Shown here piece by piece: positions 28,750-38,360 of a DNA stretch of 59,235 nucleotides. The stretch is taken from NCBI RefSeq assembly GCF_000685075.1, contig NZ_BAYD01000061.1, positions 1-59,235 of the forward strand. The letters run 5' to 3'. This DNA is from Paraburkholderia oxyphila NBRC 105797 (lineage in GTDB: Bacteria; Pseudomonadota; Gammaproteobacteria; Burkholderiales; Burkholderiaceae). How positions within the stretch are numbered: position 1 is the first letter of the stretch; every line of letters starts with the position of its first letter. A program made the translations under genes and the position numbers. The notes under the pieces were generated by a model, which worked only from the letters and a program-made list of their open reading frames with translations, ran no database searches and was not told where the DNA came from.

Positions 28750-30390
28750 CTAACCTGGCAATGCCGGAATCATCCACGCAAAGACGTGTTGCTGCAGAAC
28801 TACCAGAACGCCTAGCAGCATCGTCAACAATATGCTGTGCCAGAATGTCCGCGCGAACACCACCCCTTCCTGACCCTTCAGTTCGGTCGTCGATACGCCC
28901 GTCGCGATGTTCTGAGGGGAGATCATCTTGCCCATCACGCCACCTGATGAGTTCGTTGCCGCCATCAACACCGGGTTCAGGTCCAGTTGCTTTGCCGCGG
29001 CGACCTGAAGATTGCCGAACAACGCGTTACCCGAGGTATCGCTGCCGGAGAGGAACACCGCCACCCAACCGAGCGATGCTGAGACGAGCGGGAACAGTGG
29101 ACCTGTCGAGGCGACGCCCAGGCCTAGCGTATAGCTCATCCCCGAATAGTTCAGTAAATAGGCAAGGCCGACGATCATCATCACAGTCACGATCGCAATG
29201 CGTGTCTGCCGCCAGGTCTTCGCGACGCAACCAAAGAAGTCAGTGATACCGACCCGCGCCCAGAGTGACGTCATAATCGCAGCAACCAAAATCGCCGTCC
29301 CATTGCCAAGTGGCTGAAAATCCCACACCGCCGCGTACGGCTTGTGATAAAGCGTAACGAACACGCCGTTGTGCCGGCCCGGCCATTGCACTTTCACTTC
29401 GCCATGCGACGCGATCTGCGCTTGCACCCAGACGATCACCACAACCGAGAGCACAATCCACGGCACCCAACCACCGTAGCCGACCCGGGCGCCGCCGCTT
29501 TTGGGTACTGCCGGACGTTGCATCGCGAAGGCCGGATTACGCTCCGGCTGCCACACTTTGAGAAAGGCAATCGTCACGAATAGCGACGTCAAGGACGACA
29601 GCACATCGGTTAGCTGATACCCCAGATAGTTCGAAGTAGCAAATTGCGTAAGCGCGAAACTACCGCCCGACACGACAAGTGCAGGCCAGAGCTTCGGAAT
29701 CGAACGTACGCCACCATAGATCGACACAACATAGAACGGCAGCAGGAATGAGAAGAACGGCAATTGCCGTCCAACCATCGCACCGAGTGTGTTAGCGTCG
29801 AGCGCCGTCACCGCACCAAGAACCGTAATCGGCACGCCTAGCGCGCCGAACGCCACCGGGGCAGTGTTGAAGATCAATGTGAAACTTAGTGCCTCAAGTG
29901 CCGGGAAGCCCAGCCCGACAAGCAATGCGCTTGTAATCGCTACTGGTGTGCCGAATCCTGAAATCCCTTCGAGCAAACATCCGAACGAGAACCCAACGAC
30001 GAGCAACACGAGCCGGCGGTCGTCCGGCAGATGATCCAGCATCCACTGGCGGAACTGATCGAACCGGCCCGACTTCACGGCAATGTTGTATAGCAGCAGC
30101 CCATTAAAGACAATCCACATCACCGGCAACAGAGCTAGCGCCATGCCAGCCGCGACCGCGTCGAATGCGAGACCAGCCGGCATGCCCCAGATTCCGACCG
30201 CGATCGCGATCCCTGCAATCAGACCCGTTAGCGATGCCTGCCATGCTGGCCGACGCAGTATTCCGAGCATAACAAGTGCAACGCAGATTGGTGCGGCAGC
30301 AACAAGGAAAGACCAAAGTAACGAATGTGCGACAGGAGTCAGCGGCTGCACAAAGACCGCATTCGTGGGTGAAGTTGCTGCCGGAAACAT
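28750..30390 (-). CDS. lctP: L-lactate permease
   Basis: A 546-residue polytopic membrane protein of the LctP/GlcA family, with about thirteen hydrophobic segments. Strong family motifs are LLEGISGFGTPVAITSALLVGLGF, FNTAPVAFGALGVPITVLG, FLSGSDTSGNALFGNLQ and ATNSSGGVMGKMISPQNIA. Role: proton-coupled uptake of lactate or glycolate. GAGGAGG lies six bases before the ATG at 30390; the longer upstream frame can be dismissed. No lactate dehydrogenase or lldR gene is adjacent, so it is an orphan permease. Confidence 0.95.
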   Translation of the reverse strand: MFPAATSPTNAVFVQPLTPVAHSLLWSFLVAAAPICVALVMLGILRRPAWQASLTGLIAGIAIAVGIWGMPAGLAFDAVAAGMALALLPVMWIVFNGLLLYNIAVKSGRFDQFRQWMLDHLPDDRRLVLLVVGFSFGCLLEGISGFGTPVAITSALLVGLGFPALEALSFTLIFNTAPVAFGALGVPITVLGAVTALDANTLGAMVGRQLPFFSFLLPFYVVSIYGGVRSIPKLWPALVVSGGSFALTQFATSNYLGYQLTDVLSSLTSLFVTIAFLKVWQPERNPAFAMQRPAVPKSGGARVGYGGWVPWIVLSVVVIVWVQAQIASHGEVKVQWPGRHNGVFVTLYHKPYAAVWDFQPLGNGTAILVAAIMTSLWARVGITDFFGCVAKTWRQTRIAIVTVMMIVGLAYLLNYSGMSYTLGLGVASTGPLFPLVSASLGWVAVFLSGSDTSGNALFGNLQVAAAKQLDLNPVLMAATNSSGGVMGKMISPQNIATGVSTTELKGQEGVVFARTFWHSILLTMLLGVLVVLQQHVFAWMIPALPG

Positions 30391-30738
30391 TCTGCCTCCT
30401 CGGCCCGCACCCGCAGGGCCATGTGTAATCATGAGGGCGCCATGACCGGCGGGTAAGCGGGACAAGGTCGCCCGTCCTGTCCGCTGTGGGATTTAGCTAC
30501 TCATTGCAAGAAGAATGAGGTTTTTGCTTTTCCTCGGTCTGCAGGAGTCGAAACGCATTGTTGCCGGGCCGCAGGGTGGACGGCGAAGCAGTCTCCTCGA
30601 TTACGCGAACTACATCAAACGCCCTGAAAAATCAAGAATACCGTTGCCTGGCGTAAGATTCCCCCTTCCGCGCCACCCTACACTGTGGCGTCATTGACCG
30701 CCTCTTGAAACGAATTCAATTGCGCAGCTTGCTCGTGT
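30391..30738. other. Spacer between catalase and lactate permease genes
   Basis: About 350 bases holding the lctP promoter and the 3' end of the catalase transcript. Nothing specific recognised. Confidence 0.4.
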
Positions 30739-32181
30739 TCATGCAGGTACGAGCCTCAACGCCGCTGCCACGCCGGCTCCATAGGCTGGATCCGCCTTGC
30801 TACAGTTGGCGATATGCCGGCGCTTGATTTCCTCCGGCGCGTCGCCCATCGCGCGGGCAGTGTTGTCGAACAGCGCCTGCTGCTGCTCCGGCGTCATCAG
30901 GCGAAACAGTGCCCCCGGCTGCGAGTAGTAGTCCTCATCGATGCGGTGGTTCCAGTGGTCGGCTGCCCCTTCAAGAGATTGCGGCGGTTCACGGAAATCC
31001 GGCTGTTCTTCCCACTCGCCATAGCTGTTGGGCTCGTAGCCGAGCGTGCTGCCGTAGTTGCCGTCGACGCGCAACGGCCCGTCGCGATGGTAGCTATGAA
31101 CCGGGCAACGCGGTGCGTTGACGGGAATCTGATGAAGATTGACCCCAAGTCGATACCGCTGTGCATCGCCGTACGAGAAAAGCCTCGCCTGTAGCATCTT
31201 GTCCGGCGAGAAGCCAATGCCGGGAACGATCTGTGCCGGATTGAAGGCCGACTGCTCGACCTCTGCGAAGAAATTCTCCGGATTACGGTTCAACTCCATC
31301 ACGCCTACCTCGATGAGTGGGTAGTCCCTGTGAGGCCAGACTTTCGTTAAATCGAACGGATGATATGGCACCTTGGAAGCATCAGTCTCTGGCATTACTT
31401 GCACGTAAAGTGTCCATTTTGGGAAGTCGGACCGCTCGATCGCTTCGTAAAGGTCACGCTGGTGACTTTCACGATCTTTGCCGATGATTGATTCCGCTTC
31501 GCTGTCAGTCAGATTCTTGATCCCCTGATGACACTTAAAGTGGAACTTCACCCAGTGGCGCTCGTTGGCGCTGTTAATGAAACTGAACGTATGCGAGCCG
31601 AAACCATGCATGTGCCGATAGCTGGCAGGAATGCCGCGATCGCTCATCACGATTGTGACTTGATGTAGCGACTCCGGGAGCGAAGTCCAGAAGTCCCAGT
31701 TGTTCCTCGCGCTCCGCATGTTGGTGTGTGGGTCGCGTTTGACGGCATGGTTCAGGTCGGGGAACTTGAGAGGATCGCGCAAAAAGAAGACTGGCGTGTT
31801 GTTGCCAACCATGTCCCAGTTGCCTTCCTCCGTGTAGAACTTTACGGCAAAGCCGCGGATGTCGCGCTCGGCGTCAGCGGAACCGCGCTCGCCGGCGACG
31901 GTGGTGAAGCGCGCAAAAAGGTCCGTCTTCTTGCCGACCGCGGAAAATATCTTTGCGCGGGTGTACTTGGTGATGTCGTGTGTGACGGTAAAGGTGCCAT
32001 ACGCACCGGACCCTTTCGCGTGCATGCGTCGTTCGGGAATTACCTCCCGGTCGAAGTGAGCGAGCTTCTCCAGCAGCCAGACGTCTTGTAGCAACGCCGG
32101 GCCCCGGGCGCCGGCGGTCATCGTATTCTGGTTGTCGGAGACGGGACAACCCGCGGCGGTGGTGAGTTTTCTACCGGACAT
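30739..32181 (-). CDS. katA: Monofunctional heme catalase, small subunit
   Basis: A 480-residue catalase that splits hydrogen peroxide. Catalytic His54 is in RRMHAKGSGAYG, the distal Asn in WDMVGNNTPVFFLRD, and the proximal heme Tyr in RLFSYGDAQRYRLG. Length is that of small-subunit clade 1/3 enzymes, without the C-terminal flavodoxin-like domain of large catalases. GGAGG lies before the ATG at 32181; a longer frame upstream is not homologous. It is on the same strand as lctP but is the downstream-facing neighbour after a gap, so probably an independent unit. No OxyR gene is adjacent. Confidence 0.96.
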   Translation of the reverse strand: MSGRKLTTAAGCPVSDNQNTMTAGARGPALLQDVWLLEKLAHFDREVIPERRMHAKGSGAYGTFTVTHDITKYTRAKIFSAVGKKTDLFARFTTVAGERGSADAERDIRGFAVKFYTEEGNWDMVGNNTPVFFLRDPLKFPDLNHAVKRDPHTNMRSARNNWDFWTSLPESLHQVTIVMSDRGIPASYRHMHGFGSHTFSFINSANERHWVKFHFKCHQGIKNLTDSEAESIIGKDRESHQRDLYEAIERSDFPKWTLYVQVMPETDASKVPYHPFDLTKVWPHRDYPLIEVGVMELNRNPENFFAEVEQSAFNPAQIVPGIGFSPDKMLQARLFSYGDAQRYRLGVNLHQIPVNAPRCPVHSYHRDGPLRVDGNYGSTLGYEPNSYGEWEEQPDFREPPQSLEGAADHWNHRIDEDYYSQPGALFRLMTPEQQQALFDNTARAMGDAPEEIKRRHIANCSKADPAYGAGVAAALRLVPA

Positions 32182-33538
32182 GTGCCCTCCTGAAAGGGTG
32201 AGTGAAAGTGACGATAGGTGAATCCATGCGTCAGGCTTCACCGCCGTAGACAGCGATGGTTGAGCGGAGCAGCTATATCCATCGTGGTAACGTTCTTCAG
32301 AACATGGCTGCGGCCCCAAACCGGTAAGAACATCTCGTAGGAATCGACAAAACGAACAAACAGTTCTTTGGCACAGGTGCGGAGCCTTTCAACGGCACCC
32401 GCAAGCGCCAGGCTTGTTGGGGTGAGATTGCTTGCGTCATTGGGAAAAGTGACGGCAGAGAGAGCAAACCGAAGCTTGTCGTCGTGACTCGCCACGTTCG
32501 TACTGAGTATCGGATCCAGACGATGGCCTGCGGGCCTCGAGAATAGAATGCGGACTGCTGCCAGCGATCTGGTGACGATCGGAACTACCACAGCTAGCCA
32601 CACCAGCTTATACCTCACTCCGGGACGGACAAGATGTTGGGCGAATTTCATGATCGTCGCGAGGTTCGCCAGAAGGAGCGCGAGCTGTGACCATACAGGG
32701 TAGTCCGTATCTGCTCCTGCGTATTGCTGCGGGTGCAATAGAACGTGATCAACAACGCAGCCCTGCTTGGAACGCCGACACGCATGCTTGAGCCGTTTCG
32801 GCGCGAGATCGAGGTCGAAGGCCAATGGATCCCTGGACAGTCGTCCTATCAGGTCCAGAATTTGCATCCTTATCCTTCACGCCTGTTTCGGCTTCCTGGC
32901 CTCGGACGAGCCAAAGTGGCGGCTGGCACAGAGCCGGGATCATCGGTCGCCAAAAAGATGGGCGACCGCGATCAGGCCAGGCCCCAAGAGGCGATGCCTT
33001 GCACATCACCGTCCAGGTGATGTGCGTGGAAGTCGAGTAGCAACACGTTTGGACGCGGCTCTACCGAATACACGGCCTCCTCTCCAAGGTCACAAAAGAG
33101 CTTTTTGGAACGTTCGCTTTACGATAGCCTACGGCCTCTGATCTTGCAAAACTGACTGCCTGATATGACGATGAGTAATGTCCAGAGGCAATGTGATTTG
33201 ACATCCTGAGTATGTCAGCCGCACTTGATGAAGAGCGAAGACCGTGTATAAGGTATTCCGTAAATTCATATCTCATCTTCAAGTTTGCACGCACCAGTAA
33301 TCAGCATATCGGGGGCGCAAATCCTTTTGAGAAATTTGACGGCGAATCGTTCTCCACTACGCGCAACGCGAGTTTGCCTGGAATAGTGTCGGACTGCGAG
33401 CTGCCGTACGTGATATCGACATGATTTGCTTTGTAAAAGCGCTCGTGGTTACTAATATTGATTGGAATACTCTACCGATTGAGGCGCTTGATGAAGCGAA
33501 GGGATTCTTCAATCGCATAGGTCAAAAGAGGTGTCACG
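32182..33538. other. Long gap with no confident gene
   Basis: About 1.36 kb. A 209-codon minus-strand frame (32238-32867, starting MQILDLIGRLSRDPLAF) has one hydrophobic stretch, VWLAVVVPIVTRSLAAV, and no recognised domain or clear ribosome-binding site; it could be a decayed transposase-like gene or chance. A 70-codon plus-strand frame at 33212-33424 is equally unassigned. The catalase promoter lies near the left edge. Confidence 0.35.
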
Positions 33539-33892
33539 ATGAGAACTTCTTTGTGTTTGTTGACCCTGGTGTATTGTGGGTTGTTCTCGACCTATGACGC
33601 ATTTGCACAGGCCAACGAGCCTCAGGCGTCTGCGCCGGAAGCAACGATGTCTAGAAAAGAAATGCGAGCGGAGAATCGGCAGACGGTTCGCTCCGTGCGA
33701 CATGCGCTACTTCACACCAAAGGTCTGGATGCTTCAGGCATCCGGATCAAGGCGAAGGATGGTGTCGTGTTACTGGCGGGAACCGTGCCGGACGCCTCGC
33801 AAATTCCATTGGCGGTGGCTGCCGCTGCTTCGGCGCCGACAGTGAAGTCGGTAAGCAACTATATATCGGTAAGGATTCCTGGCGGACGTTGA
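33539..33892 (+). CDS. Secreted BON-domain protein
   Basis: A 117-residue protein with a signal peptide (about residues 1-23, ending AFA) and one BON domain (about 50-112): RSVRHALLHTKGLDASGIRIKAKDGVVLLAGTV, then SVSNYISVR. BON domains occur in OsmY-like periplasmic proteins and are thought to bind membranes. AAGAGGTG precedes the ATG. Single-gene unit with an AT-rich upstream region. Likely periplasmic, perhaps stress related. Confidence 0.88.
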   Translation: MRTSLCLLTLVYCGLFSTYDAFAQANEPQASAPEATMSRKEMRAENRQTVRSVRHALLHTKGLDASGIRIKAKDGVVLLAGTVPDASQIPLAVAAAASAPTVKSVSNYISVRIPGGR

Positions 33893-34462
33893 CGCCCGGG
33901 GCAGCAGCACGCGGGGCCGCCAAAGGTCGGTGAGGTGGATGAGTATTCGTGTTGCCAGCAAATCCACCTCGGCATGAGAATTGGACAAATTGATGGCTCA
34001 AGCGGAACAGCGGAATTTCGGAAGGGTACAGCCTTTATTGTGAAAGCCAGCTTCTTGCCGCCGCTTGCTTTACCCACCGTGCGCGTGAGAGATGCAAGCT
34101 GACGTATCGATAGCCTGGTTGCTTTGAAAATGTACTCTATAGAACGAGACGTAAGTGGCTACGATAAAATCTCTGGGCTACTTTATTGGGTCCGAAATCA
34201 GGACATCAGGCGGAGGATCGAGGAGGTCAAGCACAAAGGGCTCTGTGAGACAGCCAGGAAGAAGTGGTGTTCCCGATGGGCGAGGAGTTGGGATATCTAG
34301 ACGAAATGTTCGGCGTGCATCGTAGCGAACATGAAGGCAGTCATGTTATTTGGATGCGCCTACAATGCGTGCATGCTTTCTGGTGATTTCTTACTAACCG
34401 CATTGTTTCAGGCCGGCAAACTGAGTATGCCTTGGTGCCGACTCCTGCGTAAGGGGGCGGGC
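33893..34462. other. Intergenic region before LysR paralogue 1
   Basis: About 570 bases. The frame of the downstream regulator is open from 34331, but homology begins only at 34463. No operator like the one upstream of paralogue 2 was found. Confidence 0.4.
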
Positions 34463-35353
34463 ATGAAAAGTAACATTGACTATCAGCTTCGACTCTTCAC
34501 GGAGATAGCGAGTCACAATTCGCTTTCGGCAGCTGCGGATGCCATGTCGCTCACGCAATCTGGGCTCAGCCGGCAGTTGGCCAGCCTCGAGGGATATATT
34601 GGCCAATCCTTATTTGTCCGGCACGGGCGCGGCATAGAGCTGACTGAGGACGGAAAGAAGCTGCGGGACGCTACCGACTCCGCATACAAACTAATCGACG
34701 ATGCGATAGTTGAAGTACGCAACCAGCATGGTGTCACGCGCGGCGCGGTCCGTATTGCGACGATCCACACCTTAACCTACTACTTCATGGCGGATGTCGT
34801 GGCAAAGTTCATGGCCCAGCGTCCACAAGCAAGCGTGGCATTGCTCGGCCGCAGCTCCCCTGAAGTAATTTCACTTGTCGAAGCTGGCAAGGCGGAAATT
34901 GGATTTGTGTACGATGCAGCGGTAGCGTCCGACCAGCTACATATTACGCCTTTGTTCGAGGAGAGCATGTGCTTCGTGGTGCATGCGAATTCGGAGTTCG
35001 CCTCTCTTCCTGGCGTGGATCTTCGAGAGGGCGCTCCCCCACTGGTCGTGTTTCCCCCGTCATATGCCCTGCGGCGGATGTTGCACACGAAGGAATTCGA
35101 TGTGACGGTGGCGGCCGAAGTTGAAACGGTGGATGCAATGCTGAAGCTGGTTTCCCTGACACACGGGCATTGCATTTTGCCGAGCCTAATCCCGGCAAAG
35201 TTGTTGCAGGAGTTTCAACTGGTACGAGTCAATATCGAGCGGCCTTTAATGAGGCGTCAAGTTGTTGCGGTAACGCACCGTGGGCGCCAGTTGTCGCCCA
35301 TGACAGCCCTTTTGCTTAATATTGCGCGCGAAAGCGTCCCGAAAGGGGAGTGA
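34463..35353 (+). CDS. LysR-family regulator, paralogue 1
   Basis: A 296-residue LysR-type regulator. The winged helix-turn-helix (residues about 5-65) reads RLFTEIASHNSLSAAADA then LTQSGLSRQLASLEGYIG; the rest is a periplasmic-binding-like effector domain. It aligns almost without gaps to the regulator at 42486-43379, sharing stretches such as VVAKFMAQRP, ASVALLGRSSP and AAEVETVDAMLKLVSLT. The type resembles CynR/CysB-like activators but the ligand is unknown. Start chosen at the ATG after GGGGGCGG where homology to the paralogue begins. It has no adjacent intact target gene; a pyruvate kinase pseudogene follows. Confidence 0.92.
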   Translation: MKSNIDYQLRLFTEIASHNSLSAAADAMSLTQSGLSRQLASLEGYIGQSLFVRHGRGIELTEDGKKLRDATDSAYKLIDDAIVEVRNQHGVTRGAVRIATIHTLTYYFMADVVAKFMAQRPQASVALLGRSSPEVISLVEAGKAEIGFVYDAAVASDQLHITPLFEESMCFVVHANSEFASLPGVDLREGAPPLVVFPPSYALRRMLHTKEFDVTVAAEVETVDAMLKLVSLTHGHCILPSLIPAKLLQEFQLVRVNIERPLMRRQVVAVTHRGRQLSPMTALLLNIARESVPKGE

Positions 35354-35354
35354 C

Positions 35355-35373
35355 GCTCATAGTCGCTATGAGC
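35355..35373 (+). terminator. Hairpin immediately after LysR paralogue 1
   Basis: Perfect 8-base arms GCTCATAG and CTATGAGC with loop TCG start one base after the stop codon, followed by TTGAATT. A related hairpin follows paralogue 2 (43378-43398), so it is conserved within the pair. Confidence 0.6.
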
Positions 35374-35539
35374 TTGAATTCATCGGGCGTCGTATCTCCA
35401 TCTTCGATGCCAGGCGGGAGAAGTGCAATTGTTGACGACAGTTTGCGATAGTCGTGTCACGCAGATATTTCTCAGTGCGGGGAATTGGGGATTGGTTGAT
35501 CTCGTAACTTAATAAGCATACTTATGTACGGAATTATTT

Positions 35540-36150
35540 TTTTGCATCAAAGAACCGGCGGCGCGAAACCACCATCGGTCCGGCTTCCAGCACGCCGGAC
35601 ATCCTGCTGAAAATGATCCGCGCGGGATTGGACGTGGTGCGCCTCAACTTCTCGCACGGCACCGCCGACGACCACCGTCAGCGTGCCGAAATGGTGCGGG
35701 AATGCGCCCGCCAGGCCGGCCGCGAAGTTGCGATCATGGCCGACCTGCAAGGCCCGAAGATCCGCGTAGGCAAGTTCGAGAACGGCAAGACGATGCTCGA
35801 GCCGGGCCAGCCCTTCATCCTCGACGCCGAGTGCGAGCTCGGCAACGACGAGCGTGTCGGCCCCGACTACAAGGACCTGCCGCGCGACTGAAGCCCGCCG
35901 ACGTGCTGCTGCTCAACGACGGCCTGCTCGTGCTCGACGTCGTGAGCGTGATCGGCAGCGAGATTCACACGACCGTGCGCGTGGGCGGCGAGCTCTCGAC
36001 GAAGATGATCGCGAAGATCGAGCGCGCCGAGGCCATTCCGGCGCTGCAGGAGATTCTCGATTCGTCCGACGGCATCATGGTCGCGCGCGGCGACATGATC
36101 GAGCTGACCGTGGGCGAGCCGATGGGCCGGGCCGGGGGAACTAACACATT
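35540..36150 (+). pseudogene. pyk: Pyruvate kinase pseudogene
   Basis: The frame reads TTIGPASSTPDILLKMIRAGLDVVRLNFSHG (split across 35610), then IMADLQGPKIRVGKFENG up to a stop at 35891. A shift to another frame restores LKPADVLLLNDGLLVLDVVSV and VRVGGELS, directly joined to TKMIAKIERAEAIPALQE and SSDGIMVARGD, so roughly 70 residues with part of the active site are deleted. The sequence then leaves the family. The extreme 5' end, frameshift, deletion and missing C-terminal half all show a dead gene. Its GC content is far higher than its surroundings, suggesting a fragment of the housekeeping gene copied here. Confidence 0.85.
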
Positions 36151-36623
36151 AAAGATCGTGAGGATTTAGCAAAACGTCCGGGTGGGTGGGCCCACGCCCA
36201 TCTGGATTCTTCACTTGTATCAATTTTGAATAAGTGAACTGTACCCGACGTGCAGATTGTCTCCGCTTTCAACGCAGTCTGCCGTGCTTCTGGGACCCAT
36301 CTCCATTGTGTCGCGTCCCTTATTGTGGCTCGCCGCACGTGAACGGATACTGTCCCGGGTGGCCGCAGTTTAGATGAATAGTCAGTAAAAACATACCATT
36401 ACGTTAATTTCCATGACCGATTGGCGACGCCAATGAACCAGGATCTGTTGCATACATCAGAACAGCCAGCGTGGCTAGTGGGGCGGGACGCGCGTCCAGG
36501 CAGCACGACCGCTTTGATGCACTAACCGGTAAAAAATATATTGAAAAGTTACGAGAGGTGACTACGATACGTCTTGACAATCAATGTCAGTCGCCGAATT
36601 GGTCGGTTCATCACGGAGGTTCC
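36151..36623. other. Gap without recognisable gene
   Basis: About 470 AT-rich bases between pseudogenes. Nothing assignable; short frames only. Confidence 0.4.
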
Positions 36624-36893
36624 ATGTCGAAGGGGCGTAGCTTTCGCGGGGGCATCAACCGGATTGAAGCTGATGGAGTCGATGCGCTTTATCGTGAGGC
36701 GGGCGAGTCGAGCACTGCAGTCGTGTTGCCAGAAGGAGATCCAACTCGATATTTTCCACGACTATCAGTCGAATCTGAAGCTTTACCAGCTGATGCAACG
36801 ATGCTGGATAAGGGCGACTTCGCGGGCGAAACACCTGTCGAGGAGATTGCATTGGCAATGGACGAATTGGTGGCGAGGAACCTGATTGCTTGA
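36624..36893 (+). pseudogene. Composite of gene remnants (alpha/beta-hydrolase pieces)
   Basis: After GGAGG the frame begins MSKGRSFRGGINRIEADGV and DALYREAGESSTAVV, like the N-terminus of epoxide-hydrolase-type alpha/beta hydrolases. The next segment matches that family only in another frame (QLDIFHDYQSNLKLYQ, a cap-domain motif), implying a large deletion plus a frameshift. The final GETPVEEIALAMDELVARNLI, back in the first frame, recalls an aldo/keto-reductase helix. The 89-residue product is therefore a patchwork, not a working enzyme. Assignment of the last piece is weak. Confidence 0.45.
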
Positions 36894-36961
36894 GAGGCAC
36901 GTGATTCGTGAACATGTAAGTCGGGATGTGATTTAACTGAGCAAGGTCAGAGGAGAGCGTT

Positions 36962-37939
36962 ATGAAAGCAGTGGTACTGGATGGATTTGGCGGACTCGAA
37001 TGCCTGGTGTACAAGGACATCCCGAAGCCGGAGCCCAAGGAAGGAACGGTCGTCATCAAGATCAAGGCGTTTGGGCTCAATCACGCCGAGTTGCATATGC
37101 GCCGGGGCGAGTGGGCGGAAGCGGCCCCTGTGAGCGGGATCGAATGTGTCGGCATCGTTGAGTCGTGCCCGGGAGGTGAGTTCACCGTAGGAACAAAGGT
37201 CGCGGCGTTGATGGGGGGACTTGGTCGCACAATCAATGGCAGCTACGCGGAATACACGCGTGCTGCGGTAACGAACGTGGCGGTGATCGAATCGGATTTG
37301 CCATGGGCGGAATTGGCGGCCATTCCGGAAACGTATGCAACGGCCTGGACCTGCCTGTTCCGAAACCTCAAGATTCAACGAGGACAGACGATCGTTATTC
37401 GAGGGGCGACGTCGTCGTTCGGACTGGCCGCGGTGAACATGGCCGTCAATGCAGGGTTGACGGTCATCGCCACGGGGCGCAACGAGGCCCGTTTCGAAAA
37501 GCTGAAGGCGCTCGGTGTGAGCCGCTGCGAGATCGAGCGCCCGGATCTTTCCAGGCATATCCCCGAAAGCAAGCAGCTTGATGCAGTTTTGGATCTAGTC
37601 GGTAACAGCACGGTGCTGGATTCGCTCTCGATGCTTCGTCGTGACGGAAAGGCGTGCCTGGCCGGATGGCTGGGCGGGTTGGCGCCTATTGCGGACTTCA
37701 ATCCGTTGTTGCAAATGCCCAGTGGTGTTGACTTGACGTTCTTTGGGAGCTTTGTGTTCGGGACGCCAGGATTTCCATTGTCCGACGTTCCCCTTCAAGC
37801 GATTGCGGCGGACATTGAGGCGGGGAAGTACGCGGCGAAGCCGTCGCGTATTTTCCGGTTCGAGGAGATCCGGGAGGCGCACCGTGTGATGGAAGCGAAC
37901 GAGGCCAACGGCAAGATGGTCGTAGTGGTTGACGAGTAA
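36962..37939 (+). CDS. Zinc-independent MDR / quinone oxidoreductase-like enzyme
   Basis: A 325-residue medium-chain dehydrogenase/reductase with an N-terminal GroES-like domain (MKAVVLDGFGGLECLVYKD, SGIECVGIVESCPGG) and a Rossmann domain with the nucleotide motif GATSSFGLAAVNMA. Zinc-ligand Cys and His residues are absent, as in quinone oxidoreductase-type members that use NADPH. AGAGGAGAG lies before the ATG. It is a single gene in a region of debris. The nearest regulator is the divergently facing LysR at 38361-39269, 420 bases on, which converges on it, so regulation by that protein is uncertain. Confidence 0.9.
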   Translation: MKAVVLDGFGGLECLVYKDIPKPEPKEGTVVIKIKAFGLNHAELHMRRGEWAEAAPVSGIECVGIVESCPGGEFTVGTKVAALMGGLGRTINGSYAEYTRAAVTNVAVIESDLPWAELAAIPETYATAWTCLFRNLKIQRGQTIVIRGATSSFGLAAVNMAVNAGLTVIATGRNEARFEKLKALGVSRCEIERPDLSRHIPESKQLDAVLDLVGNSTVLDSLSMLRRDGKACLAGWLGGLAPIADFNPLLQMPSGVDLTFFGSFVFGTPGFPLSDVPLQAIAADIEAGKYAAKPSRIFRFEEIREAHRVMEANEANGKMVVVVDE

Positions 37940-38360
37940 ATCCGGCGGTACCCGTCGGCAGGACAGCAGGCAAGCCCGACGCACGTTGTGAAGGGACAGG
38001 TGTGCGGATGGAGAGCGCCTGCATTGGGCAACCTGATGGTCCCCGTGCAGCGCGAAGACTGGATAGATTGTGTCAGAGAGATCGTGCCCGAACTGCAAGG
38101 TCAGGGTATTGCTCAGACAGAATACCACCATGGCACCTTGCAGGAAGGGGCTAACGCGTTGCCTGCCGCTACGGAGGGTGCCGGGCGTGGACGCGCATGA
38201 CGAATCTGAGAGGTCGAATATGGGGGAAACAGTCAGAGCCGCGTCGGAGTCGAGTAGGTCAGGTGAGGCTGTCGCGATCCAGGCCAGGTTGAGTGACTTG
38301 GCGCGGCAAAGCAGGGCGAGCCGACGGAAGTGCGTCTCGTCGAGGTGAAGCGTTACTGGG
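37940..38360. other. Gap between convergent genes
   Basis: About 420 bases between the oxidoreductase and LysR 3' ends. Short frames only; no recognisable gene or clear terminator. Confidence 0.4.
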
